NCBI GenBank assembly: GCA_964639245.1
Contig: CAZXCU010000002.1
Span: forward strand, 682,001 to 746,000
Direction: 5' to 3'
Source of the DNA: SB15 sp964639245
GTDB lineage: Bacteria > Chloroflexota > Anaerolineae > Aggregatilineales > J027
DNA length: 64,000 nt
The translations under genes were made by a program, and so were the position numbers. Position 1 is the stretch's first letter. Each line of letters begins with the position of its first letter. Below the pieces are notes generated by a model. The model was not told the origin of the DNA, did not search any database, and saw nothing but the letters and a program-made list of their open reading frames with translations. Below are positions 1 through 7,481 of the stretch, in pieces.

Positions 1-85
1 CCTGCAAACCCGCTTCCAGCAAATAGGCCTGTACGGTGTCTACAATAGCCCGTTCATCATCGGCGACCAGAATTTTATGAACCAT
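1..85 (-). CDS. Response regulator, N-terminal fragment (cut by window edge)
   Basis: Only the first 28 codons are in the window. They read MVHKILVADDERAIVDTV and then an amphipathic stretch, which is the beta1 strand plus the acidic DDE pocket that opens a CheY-like receiver domain. The output domain is outside the window, so the regulator class is unknown. A GGAG box sits 8 bases before the ATG. The gene starts 14 bases after the stop of the triheme cytochrome c gene, so it is probably the next cistron of the cytochrome operon and may be its regulator. That last point is inference. Confidence 0.75.
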   Translation of the reverse strand, partial: MVHKILVADDERAIVDTVQAYLLEAGLQ

Positions 86-99
86 GCGAGTACTCCATA

Positions 100-1161
100 T
101 TAAGGTTGTGCGGGTGCGACAATCGGCGCGGTGGGCTGCAAACTCCGCAGATAAGCGGTAATCGCGGCTATATCGGTTTCGGTTAAATATCCTGCCCACG
201 CGGGCATATTTGTTCCGGTCACACCGCCGGCGATGATTTGCTGAATTGCCGCATCCGGCGTTTGACTCAAGAAGGTTTGATTATTCAAGGCGGGGGCAAT
301 CGGTGAGCCATAACCATCTATTCCGTGACATTGCGTACACAGCATACCAAACAAGCGCTGTCCATTTGCCACCGCTTCCGGGCTGGTATCCAGCGGGGCG
401 GTTTCAATGGTTGGTAAGGCAATACCTGCCGCATTTAACTCACCCCAACTGCTGATCAGGCTGATGATGGCCTGCTGTTGAGATGAATCCAGCGCCCCTG
501 CCCATGAAGCCATGACTGTTCCCGGCACACCTTCCTGAATAATCCGGGCAATGTCGGCATCGCTCAAGCGCATTCGCAATTCATCTGTATTTAACGCGGG
601 TGCAATGGTTGAACCTTCGCCATTCGCGCCATGACAGGCGGCACAATTTTCAGCATAGATCGTCAATCCAGTAGACAGCGCCGACCCATTAGGCAGGGAA
701 GCAACGAGCGCGAGCGTTTCCTCTGGTATTTCAGCGACAGCGATTTCCGGCGGGGTTAACCCCAGTGTAGCGACCCGCGCTGCTACCGTTTCCCATGTAT
801 TGGCTTGCAGCATCACCACCAGACTTTCCATCTGCATCATGGTCAAAATACCGCCTTCATCCGTACCAAAGGCCGCCATTGCTGTATTATAGCGCCCGCG
901 TTCGATGGTGTTATAGAGGGTTTGTTCCTCCATCGTAACTGCTGTTGTCAACGGTGGATAAGAGGCAATGCCTTCCCCATTCGCGCCATGACAGGCCACA
1001 CAATTTTGCGCGTATAAATCTATCCCTTCTGTCAGCATCGTCTGATGCAAATTTTCAGTGGCATCCGCCTGCCGGGTCGGTTCACGCAGAATCGCTATGC
1101 CCAGTGCTGCTACACTCATTCCTGTCCCCAACAAGGCTAACCAGCGCATGGTAGAAGTCAT
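100..1161 (-). CDS. Triheme c-type cytochrome, membrane anchored
   Basis: The 353-residue product has an N-terminal hydrophobic anchor or signal (about residues 5-25) and three CxxCH heme-attachment motifs: CVACH (about 54), CAACH (about 175) and CTQCH (about 275). Each belongs to a class I cytochrome c domain of about 100 residues with a distal Met-containing segment, so it looks like a threefold-repeated cytochrome c. The ATG overlaps the Rieske stop codon in ATGA and has GGAGG 7 bases upstream. Following cytochrome b and Rieske in one operon, it most likely takes the place of cytochrome c1 or f as the extracytoplasmic electron exit of the complex. Heme number is seen; the role is inferred from context. 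Confidence 0.9.
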   Translation of the reverse strand: MTSTMRWLALLGTGMSVAALGIAILREPTRQADATENLHQTMLTEGIDLYAQNCVACHGANGEGIASYPPLTTAVTMEEQTLYNTIERGRYNTAMAAFGTDEGGILTMMQMESLVVMLQANTWETVAARVATLGLTPPEIAVAEIPEETLALVASLPNGSALSTGLTIYAENCAACHGANGEGSTIAPALNTDELRMRLSDADIARIIQEGVPGTVMASWAGALDSSQQQAIISLISSWGELNAAGIALPTIETAPLDTSPEAVANGQRLFGMLCTQCHGIDGYGSPIAPALNNQTFLSQTPDAAIQQIIAGGVTGTNMPAWAGYLTETDIAAITAYLRSLQPTAPIVAPAQP

Positions 1162-1649
1162 GACTGCACCTCCGCATAGACCAGATCATCCATGGTAGTC
1201 TGATCGCGCTGAATGGGGTGACTGGTGTCTACTTTCACCATACCATTTTCAATCGTGACCGCAAACCGATCTAAGGGACGTGGTGCAGGCGGATTAACCA
1301 CTGTACCATCCATTTCAAACGCGGACGCATGACAGGGGCAAACAAAACGACCTTCGGACGGTTCCCAAGGTACAGTACAACCCAGATGGGTGCATTTACG
1401 ATACAACGCCACAAATCCCCCGTCCGTAAGGCGTACCAAGTAAAACCGCCCCTGTGTGAATGGTGTCACGCTACCATGAGGAAAGGAATCAACTGCCCCC
1501 GCTTCGATGACTGCGCCAAATTCCCCCTCACCGACTCGTGGTGAGAAAAAACTTAACACGACACCGCCCGCTTCCACCATTGCCAGTGCGCCTGCCGCGC
1601 CCCATGCCAGATTGAGAAAATTCCGTCGTGAGATTGGATGCTCACTCAT
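1158..1649 (-). CDS. Rieske [2Fe-2S] iron-sulfur subunit of a bc/b6f-type complex
   Basis: The 163-residue protein opens with a Tat-like sequence (SRRNFL, residues 7-12) followed by one hydrophobic segment, as in membrane-anchored Rieske subunits. The cluster ligands are present as CTHLGC and CPCHAS; the second box has Ala where most Rieske proteins have Gly (CPCHGS). It should move electrons from quinol at cytochrome b to the c-type cytochrome. The start at 1649 is chosen over an in-frame ATG 15 bases upstream because it overlaps the cytochrome b stop as TAATG and has GGAGG about 8 bases before it. This implies translational coupling with cytochrome b. The ATGA overlap at its 3' end couples the cytochrome c gene in turn. 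Confidence 0.93.
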   Translation of the reverse strand: MSEHPISRRNFLNLAWGAAGALAMVEAGGVVLSFFSPRVGEGEFGAVIEAGAVDSFPHGSVTPFTQGRFYLVRLTDGGFVALYRKCTHLGCTVPWEPSEGRFVCPCHASAFEMDGTVVNPPAPRPLDRFAVTIENGMVKVDTSHPIQRDQTTMDDLVYAEVQS

Positions 1650-3043
1650 TACAATACCTCCCATGGGAACATTAAAGCCATACCTTCACCCCGAAATGCC
1701 ACCCCGACCACCGTTAAAATGATGAACGCGGTCACAAGCAGCACAAACACACTCTGACGGGTTTCACAGGCGGTGGCGTTAAACCACCATTTCATGCCGT
1801 CGTAGTAGCCAATCAATAACAGCAGCAGTGCTGCCAGCGGAATCCAGCCATTGCTCATAAGGGTGGGCAAACCGGGCAACAGGGCGGGGAGATCAAGCAC
1901 ATACTCATCCAGCAAAATGAGTAACGGCACCACAATTAGAGCGGTCAATACGCCGTTCCATGCCATCTGCCGCCCTTTAACCGAACGAAACCAGACCCCC
2001 TCCGCGCTCATATCAAAACGCTGGTAGGGCAACACCATCAACAGGATCACTCCCAACACTGGAATAACAATCGCGCCAAACACGGGGTGAAAATGCAGCA
2101 AGAGTTCTTGCAGTCCCATAAAATACCACGCTGCTTTTGCCGGATTAGGGCTGTGATTGGGATCGGCAGCTTCTTCAAGCGGGGCATTCACCCAGACCGC
2201 CCACAACAAAATCGCGCCAGTCATGACGAGGGCAAACACCACTTCCCGCGACACGAGATGCGGTAAAGTGGTGACTTTTTCGACCTGTGTGCCGTCTGTG
2301 CCATCTACCAGACCCGTAACTGTATGCGGGACGGTCAGCGTATCTTTGCGAACCCGCCAGATATGAAACGAGACAATGCCCATCAGCGTTAGCGGAATAA
2401 TCGCTACGTGAAGCCCGTAGAAATTGGTAAGCGTTGCGGCCCCGACTTCCGGGCCACCGAGGAAGAAATTCCGCAAGCCTTCCCCGATGAGAGGCACATA
2501 ACTTAACAGGCTAGAACCCACTGTCACGGCCCAGTAAGCAAGCTGATCCCATGGCAGGAGATACCCGGTAAAATTCGCGGCGACCACCAGCAAAAACAAC
2601 ACAATGCCGAGTACCCAGTTGAATTCACGCGGGGTACGAAATCCCCCCGTCAGAAACACCCGCAGCAAATGCAAAAAGACCACAACCACCAGTAAATTGC
2701 CGCTCCAGTAATGAAGATTGCGGATTAATTGACCGAACTGTATTTCGGTTTGCAGGTTCAACATATCGTGATAGGCCGTTTCCGGTATGGGCGTGTAAAC
2801 GAACATCAGCATAATGCCAGTAACGGACAGGATCATGATGAGCAGCAGTGCTAATCCGCCTAAGCCCCATGTGTAGGTAAATTTCAAGCTCGGTTTGGCA
2901 ACTTTACTCGGATGGAGATGCAGCACAAGGTTATTCATCACAAGGCGCATCCGCCCACGATCATCCCGGGGCGGGAGTTCATCCCGCTGGATGGACTCCC
3001 ACACACGTTGGGTTAATTTGTCAGGACGGGGATCATTAGACAT
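1649..3043 (-). CDS. Cytochrome b (b6 plus subunit IV type), quinol oxidoreductase
   Basis: The 464-residue polytopic membrane protein joins a b6-like N-terminal half to a subunit-IV-like C-terminal half. Heme ligand pairs are visible: NLHYW with FLHLL (13 residues between the two His) and GLHVA with FHIW (14 between). The 14-residue spacing in the second pair is characteristic of cytochrome b6 rather than mitochondrial cytochrome b. The usual PEWY quinol-site motif appears as AAWYFMGLQELL, also like the b6/subunit IV lineage. The start at 3043 has GGGAGGAG about 7 bases upstream; a longer in-frame ATG at 3169 would overlap the preceding gene. It is followed by Rieske and triheme cytochrome c genes. 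Confidence 0.93.
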   Translation of the reverse strand: MSNDPRPDKLTQRVWESIQRDELPPRDDRGRMRLVMNNLVLHLHPSKVAKPSLKFTYTWGLGGLALLLIMILSVTGIMLMFVYTPIPETAYHDMLNLQTEIQFGQLIRNLHYWSGNLLVVVVFLHLLRVFLTGGFRTPREFNWVLGIVLFLLVVAANFTGYLLPWDQLAYWAVTVGSSLLSYVPLIGEGLRNFFLGGPEVGAATLTNFYGLHVAIIPLTLMGIVSFHIWRVRKDTLTVPHTVTGLVDGTDGTQVEKVTTLPHLVSREVVFALVMTGAILLWAVWVNAPLEEAADPNHSPNPAKAAWYFMGLQELLLHFHPVFGAIVIPVLGVILLMVLPYQRFDMSAEGVWFRSVKGRQMAWNGVLTALIVVPLLILLDEYVLDLPALLPGLPTLMSNGWIPLAALLLLLIGYYDGMKWWFNATACETRQSVFVLLVTAFIILTVVGVAFRGEGMALMFPWEVL

Positions 3044-3059
3044 GGTATGCTCCTCCCGA

Positions 3060-3863
3060 TTAATTCTCAGGGGTGGCTGTCTGATTGCCACGTCCACCGT
3101 TGCCCTGTCCGCGTCCCGGCCCGGCCCACAAAGGCCGCCCATTCGGATCACGCAGCAGGATACGTTCATCGGTGGTTGTTTTTATGACCTGACCGGCATG
3201 AAATTGATCGGCCTGCCAGAACCCGAGCATAGAAATCGCGTCACCCACCGCGAAACTCACTTCCTGCGTTTGCCAGAAATCTGCCCGACCGAAGGACACA
3301 GTTAAGGTTTGTGCATTGGTGGTCTGAATCACCAGGCCATTGTTGGTCAACGCCGTGACTGTTCCATCCACCGTGACCCATTCGTCTGCCGGAATCTGAA
3401 CCTGACCTTGCCCGCCGTTCTCACCATTTCCATTACCCCCTGACCACAACGGTTGCCCCGCTTCATTTCGCAAAGATAGGACGCTCCCATCTGCATTGGT
3501 CACGGCACGGGCATGATAATCTGTGCCATTGAAAAAGCCATCCACGCTTACGACTGCGCCCACGTTGAGGGCTACTCCCTGTGCCTGCCAATACTCCGGT
3601 GAACCCAATTCCACATATACTTCGCTGCCATCTTCAAGTGCAAGCGTCATGCCGACAGTGGTGAGATCAAGAATTGTGCCGGTACCGCTCCAGATTTGGC
3701 CGACACTGCTGCCAGCGGCAGGAGTGTCGATGGGTTGGACTGTTGCCGTTACAGCCGTTGACAGGGTTTCGGAAACGGTTTCTTCATCACTATCCAAGAG
3801 TGCAAACGCGATCCCACCTAGGATGGTCACGACCAACAAACCGACGATGATTTTCTTTAACAT
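3060..3863 (-). CDS. Exported or membrane-anchored protein with two DUF5666-like domains
   Basis: The protein (267 residues) starts with a single hydrophobic segment (about residues 3-22), then a low-complexity linker and two homologous beta-rich domains (about 60-140 and 165-245). Each domain ends alike: SLRNEAGQPLWSG in the first and LLRDPNGRPLWAG in the second, each followed by a Gly/Asn-rich tract. The fold resembles the OB-like DUF5666 family; the function is not known. It is the first gene of the cytochrome b operon, 16 bases ahead of cytochrome b. The start at 3863 is chosen because AGGAG lies 8 bases before it. A role in assembly or stability of the extracytoplasmic complex is possible but only inferred from position. 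Confidence 0.75.
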   Translation of the reverse strand: MLKKIIVGLLVVTILGGIAFALLDSDEETVSETLSTAVTATVQPIDTPAAGSSVGQIWSGTGTILDLTTVGMTLALEDGSEVYVELGSPEYWQAQGVALNVGAVVSVDGFFNGTDYHARAVTNADGSVLSLRNEAGQPLWSGGNGNGENGGQGQVQIPADEWVTVDGTVTALTNNGLVIQTTNAQTLTVSFGRADFWQTQEVSFAVGDAISMLGFWQADQFHAGQVIKTTTDERILLRDPNGRPLWAGPGRGQGNGGRGNQTATPEN

Positions 3864-3907
3864 TTGAATTTCTCCTGTAGTCTTCATTTTCCTGAAGGAT
3901 GCGCGAA

Positions 3908-3950
3908 AGATGTGTAGAGGTTATTAAGATGCCGTTTGGGAGATGTGTAG
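3908..3950 (-). promoter_or_regulatory. Paired 10-mer direct repeats upstream of the cytochrome b operon
   Basis: The 10-mer AGATGTGTAG (plus strand; CTACACATCT on the transcribed strand) occurs exactly at 3908-3917 and 3941-3950, 33 bases apart, about 45-87 bases before the start codon at 3863. The same 10-mer lies at the same relative place before the DUF2202 gene. It is most simply read as a paired binding site for a transcription factor, possibly the response regulator at the left edge. Confidence 0.5.
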
Positions 3951-3960
3951 GCTATAAAAC

Positions 3961-3990
3961 AAAAAACGCGGGGAGTCCCCGCGTTTTTTT
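3961..3990 (-). terminator. Strong rho-independent (bidirectional) terminator
   Basis: A perfect 13-bp inverted repeat (3961-3973 and 3977-3989, GC core CGCGGGG/CCCCGCG) with a 3-base loop is flanked by runs of A and T, so it can work on both strands. It lies 17 bases after the stop codon of the DUF2202 gene and separates it from the cytochrome operon. Confidence 0.9.
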
Positions 3991-4006
3991 AAGGCAAGTT
4001 TCATGG

Positions 4007-4594
4007 CTAGCCCGCACAATTTTCAAATGCTGGCAGGTGATTGAACTCGGACGCTTCCCGCAGGGTTTGCGCGACATAGAGTAAGTCGGGGTAGGGCGCA
4101 AATGCGGACAACATCTGGTCATAAAGTTCAAAGTTGGCTACTTCAGCAGATGCCCCTGTTGCACAGGCTTCATTGACTGTAGCGAATACAGGCAGGTCAA
4201 AGGTCGGTACTTCAGGCACAGAAATGCCATAGCGGTCAAATAACAGTTCCCATGCGGCGATATGTTGGGCTTCGCTGCGTTGAATATTCACGAAAGGACG
4301 TACTGTGCCAAATTGGTCTATCACCCCGCCGTAGACTGCATAGGCGTGCTGTTCATCCGCCCACCCATCGAGCATTAAAGCGATGATGTTATCGGGTAGT
4401 TCATCGGTAGAAGCGGGCGGTAAATTGAAATACATACCGCCGCCGTTTCCCCGTGACCCATTGCCATTCCGCCCACCTTGATAACCGTTGCCACGCCCGT
4501 TCCCATTATCTTCCTGCGCGAACACACTGCTTAATCCAAACGCAAGCACAACCACGATTGCCAGTACAACTACCACGATCCGTTTAGTCTTCAT
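4007..4594 (-). CDS. Secreted ferritin-like DUF2202 family protein
   Basis: The 195-residue product has a clear signal peptide (Lys-rich start, hydrophobic core, cleavage after VFAQ) and a Gly/Asn/Arg-rich linker. Its C-terminal four-helix domain keeps ferritin-like metal-ligand motifs: DEQHAYAVY, RSEAQHIAAW, ANFELYDQ and REASEFNHL. DUF2202 proteins belong to the ferritin-like superfamily, usually with an unproven role in metal binding or oxidative stress. GGAG lies about 9 bases before the ATG. It is monocistronic, ends at a strong terminator and has the same promoter-region repeats as the cytochrome operon, which suggests co-regulation. The Gly/Asn-rich tract resembles the linkers in the neighbouring DUF5666-like protein. 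Confidence 0.82.
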   Translation of the reverse strand: MKTKRIVVVVLAIVVVLAFGLSSVFAQEDNGNGRGNGYQGGRNGNGSRGNGGGMYFNLPPASTDELPDNIIALMLDGWADEQHAYAVYGGVIDQFGTVRPFVNIQRSEAQHIAAWELLFDRYGISVPEVPTFDLPVFATVNEACATGASAEVANFELYDQMLSAFAPYPDLLYVAQTLREASEFNHLPAFENCAG

Positions 4595-4635
4595 GAGGTT
4601 TCTCCATCTTGTCTATTGCCCCTACTTTAGGGAGA

Positions 4636-4670
4636 AGATGTGTAGAAAGTGTGTTGGGGATGTGTTGTAG
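4636..4670 (-). promoter_or_regulatory. Repeated 10-mer upstream of the DUF2202 gene
   Basis: AGATGTGTAG occurs exactly at 4636-4645, with a looser second copy (GGATGTGTTGTAG, 4658-4670). The block begins 42 bases before the start codon at 4594, matching the placement of the repeats before the cytochrome operon. The rest of 4595-4850 shows nothing else I can support. Confidence 0.45.
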
Positions 4671-4850
4671 CTGTTTAGGTTGTGCGATTTAACACGGCCT
4701 TTAGCCAGCCTTATGGCCCGCCCTTCTGATTGGCAACTGAAATCACTTTGGTGGGTATTCGATTGGGTTTAGGGGTTTCAGGAGAGGAATAACCGCCGTA
4801 AAGTTCGTTAAGGATACGTTTTGCGGCAGTGTCGCCATTGTACCAAGATT

Positions 4851-4923
4851 TGCCCCCTGAGAGATTCGAACTCCCGACCTTTGGTTCCGAAGACCATCGC
4901 TCTATCCACTGAGCTAAGAGGGC
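4851..4923 (-). tRNA. tRNA-Arg (anticodon TCG)
   Basis: The minus strand folds as a cloverleaf: acceptor GCCCTCT with AGGGGGC, D stem GCTC/GAGC, anticodon loop CTTCGGA giving anticodon TCG at 4888-4890, T stem GGGAG/CTCTC with loop TTCGAAT, and discriminator A. The 3' CCA is not encoded. The top pair of the anticodon stem is an A-A mismatch. Confidence 0.93.
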
Positions 4924-5003
4924 ATATCCCTAGCATAACATGAAAACTAGGTTTGCTCAATTACTTTTTCTTGTATAATCCCAAGGAGGTCGCTAGGAGA
5001 GTT

Positions 5004-6278
5004 ATGGAACACGCAACTTTTGAAAAACTACTAACTATCAGCCGTAACATGGCTGAAATCCGTGCCTTTGCCCCTTTGCTGGCATATACTCTCAAAGAAG
5101 CCATTGCCTTCGTACAAGCCGAACGCGGGTACATCATTCTCCAACAATCTGACCAGATTCTTAATTTTCATACTCGCCTCAGTTTTACAGGGGAAGACAT
5201 TCAAAATCCTCAAGATCAAGTCAGTATGTCCATCATCAACAGGGTGCTGTTTGAGGGTGTGCCAATTTTAACCCATGATGCTGCGAGAGACCCCGATTTT
5301 GAAACGGCTGAAAGTGTCCGTGGTTTACAACTGCGTTCAGTTCTTTGTGTCCCGCTAATTTCACAGGGAGAAGTTCTTGGGGCGATCTTTTTAGAAAATC
5401 GCACCTATGCCGGCATCTTTGACCAGAACGATTTAGACTTACTGACGCTGTTTGCCAACCAAGCCGCCGTCAATGTTGCCAACGCCCGTCTAATTGATGA
5501 ACTTGAAACCCGTGTTGTGGAACGCACCGCCGAATTAGCCACCGCCAAACACAATGTTGAACGCGGTTGGCAAGAAGCCGTTGAACTCAACCGTCTTCAA
5601 TCCATTTTGATGGGCAATGTCGCTCACGATTTACGCAGCCCTCTCGCTGTCGCGGTAAGTTCGCTGACCCTCATGTTAGAAGGTGCATTTGGCAGTGTCA
5701 CCGATGAGCAAACTGAATGGTTGAACAATGCCCTCCGTGCGCTTAATCTGGCGGTACGCTTAACCAATGACATCTTCGACATGACAAAATTGGAACACGG
5801 CAAACTCACCCTCGACAAACAACCCACCCACATGACTGAGTTTTTACACGAGATTTATCAAATTGGACGTGGGTTACAGTGGAGTGAACAGGTTGAGTTT
5901 AAATTAGAAATAGACGAACCCCTGCCCACCCTCTTGGTCGATTCAGTCCGCATTCAACAGGTACTGCTCAATTTAATTTCCAATTCCCTAAAATATACCC
6001 GTCAGGGGAGTGTCACCTTGTTTGCCCAAGTCTACCCCGACCACCTTCTTTTGGGAGTACGTGACACAGGGGAAGGCATCGCCTCGGATATGCTCGAAAA
6101 AATCTTTGAGCGTTTTCAGCAACTTGAAAGCCATCATGTTTCACAGCGACAGGGCGCGGGTTTGGGTCTGGCTATCTGCAAAGAGCTTGTTCTGATGCAC
6201 GGGGGTGACATCTGGGCAGAAAGCGAACCGAACAAAGGCACAACCCTGCAATTTACATTACCCATCCATCGCCAATAA
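5004..6278 (+). CDS. GAF-domain sensor histidine kinase
   Basis: The 424-residue soluble kinase has an N-terminal GAF domain (about residues 5-165), a coiled-coil linker, a HisKA domain with the phospho-acceptor box NVAHDLRSPL (about 205) and a HATPase domain. In the latter the N box NLISNSLKY, the G1 box DTGEGI and the G2 box GAGLGLAI are intact. No transmembrane segment is seen, so it should sense a cytoplasmic ligand or redox state. The start at 5004 is preferred over an in-frame ATG at 4953 because AGGAGA sits just upstream of it and the GAF similarity to the paralogues at 41654 and 46301 begins there (EHATFEKLLTISRNMAE versus PKTVEFLQQLLDISRIMAE). No partner regulator is adjacent. Confidence 0.9.
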   Translation: MEHATFEKLLTISRNMAEIRAFAPLLAYTLKEAIAFVQAERGYIILQQSDQILNFHTRLSFTGEDIQNPQDQVSMSIINRVLFEGVPILTHDAARDPDFETAESVRGLQLRSVLCVPLISQGEVLGAIFLENRTYAGIFDQNDLDLLTLFANQAAVNVANARLIDELETRVVERTAELATAKHNVERGWQEAVELNRLQSILMGNVAHDLRSPLAVAVSSLTLMLEGAFGSVTDEQTEWLNNALRALNLAVRLTNDIFDMTKLEHGKLTLDKQPTHMTEFLHEIYQIGRGLQWSEQVEFKLEIDEPLPTLLVDSVRIQQVLLNLISNSLKYTRQGSVTLFAQVYPDHLLLGVRDTGEGIASDMLEKIFERFQQLESHHVSQRQGAGLGLAICKELVLMHGGDIWAESEPNKGTTLQFTLPIHRQ

Positions 6279-6316
6279 GTGCTAATTTCTATTCGGGTAA
6301 TGGAAGTACATTAGGT

Positions 6317-7228
6317 ATGTTTGCATTTTATTCCGACCAATTTGTTTTACCTCTGCCAGAAGGCCACCGTTTTCCTATGGGCAAATATGCGCTCCTGCGT
6401 CAGCGTGTCAGTGAAAGCACTATCCTTCCGCCAGAGAAAATTTGTATCCCGCCAACCCTCTCCAACGAAGCGTTGAGCATTGCCCACGACCCAACCTATG
6501 TCCATCGAGTCGCACAGGGCGAACTCACGACGCATGAGATTCGCAAAATCGGCTTTCCTTGGACACCCCAGATGGTTGAGCGCTCACGTCGTTCGGCCAG
6601 CGCTACCCTTGAAGCCTGTCGCGCTGCCCTTAAGGAAGGTGTCGCACTCAATTTAGCGGGTGGCACACACCATGCTTTTCGCAGCAGTGGCGGCGGCTAT
6701 TGCGTATTCAATGACAGCGCAATTGCCGCCCTAACTATTCTCCAAGAAGGCCATGTACAGAAAATTGTCATCCTCGATTGCGACGTACATCAGGGGGATG
6801 GCACAGCCGCCATTTTAGAAAATCACTCCCACATTTACACCTTTTCAATTCATGGTGAGAAAAATTACCCCTTCCACAAACAAAAAAGCCATCTGGATAT
6901 TGGATTAGAGGATGGCACAGCCGACTCAGCCTATCTGCATCACCTACAAATAGGCTTAGAACAAGCACTGGAAGAATCCCATGCAGAATTTGCCATTTAC
7001 CTTGCCGGAGCAGATCCCTTCGAACAGGATAAACTTGGACGGCTCGCCCTCACCAAACAGGGTTTACGTCAGCGTGATGAATTGGTCTTAGAAAGTTGTC
7101 GCGCTGCGGGCATTCCCGTCGCCATCTCTATGGCAGGCGGATATGCTAAAAATATTGCGGATATTGTCGACATTCACTTCCAGACAGTCACAACCGCCGC
7201 AGAATTACATCGCATCGGCTGGAACTAA
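6317..7228 (+). CDS. Histone deacetylase / acetoin-utilisation (AcuC-like) family amidohydrolase
   Basis: At 303 residues it covers the whole bacterial HDAC-fold family. Visible landmarks are GGTHHAF (the catalytic His pair), GGGYCVFND, the zinc-ligand segment DCDVHQGDGT, the ligand-region motif AGADPFEQDKLG, and the final SMAGGY loop in place of the more common GGGY. The family removes acetyl or related acyl groups from lysines or polyamines, or acts on small amides; the substrate cannot be read from the sequence. It follows the kinase gene by 38 bases on the same strand, so the two may be co-transcribed. The ribosome site is weak (TTAGGT directly before the ATG). Confidence 0.88.
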   Translation: MFAFYSDQFVLPLPEGHRFPMGKYALLRQRVSESTILPPEKICIPPTLSNEALSIAHDPTYVHRVAQGELTTHEIRKIGFPWTPQMVERSRRSASATLEACRAALKEGVALNLAGGTHHAFRSSGGGYCVFNDSAIAALTILQEGHVQKIVILDCDVHQGDGTAAILENHSHIYTFSIHGEKNYPFHKQKSHLDIGLEDGTADSAYLHHLQIGLEQALEESHAEFAIYLAGADPFEQDKLGRLALTKQGLRQRDELVLESCRAAGIPVAISMAGGYAKNIADIVDIHFQTVTTAAELHRIGWN

Positions 7229-7334
7229 TTAAATCACCTTACGCAAAATAGCGACCCACATCGCCAACAATTTTTCTAATCGTCAGAGCGTGCCGCTAGG
7301 GAAATTGAGGTCAACAGCATCACCCCTTCCTTAT

Positions 7335-7395
7335 ATATGTGCCAGCAATCTGGTATGGAAATTCATACCATGTCAAAATTTCGAGTGGCACATAT
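7335..7395. repeat. Nested inverted repeat upstream of tex
   Basis: Two inverted repeats are stacked. The outer arms are a perfect 10-bp pair (ATATGTGCCA at 7335-7344 and TGGCACATAT at 7386-7395). The inner arms are a 7-bp pair (TGGTATG at 7351-7357 and CATACCA at 7364-7370) with a 6-base loop. There is no T run, so it is not a standard terminator. It lies 87 bases before the Tex start and could be an operator or an RNA leader structure. Confidence 0.6.
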
Positions 7396-7481
7396 CGGGT
7401 TGAAAATCAGCATCTCTTGTGAGAACATGCGGCCTCTGGTATTCAAACAATTCGCATTACCCGATAGGGAGAACTTATTTT

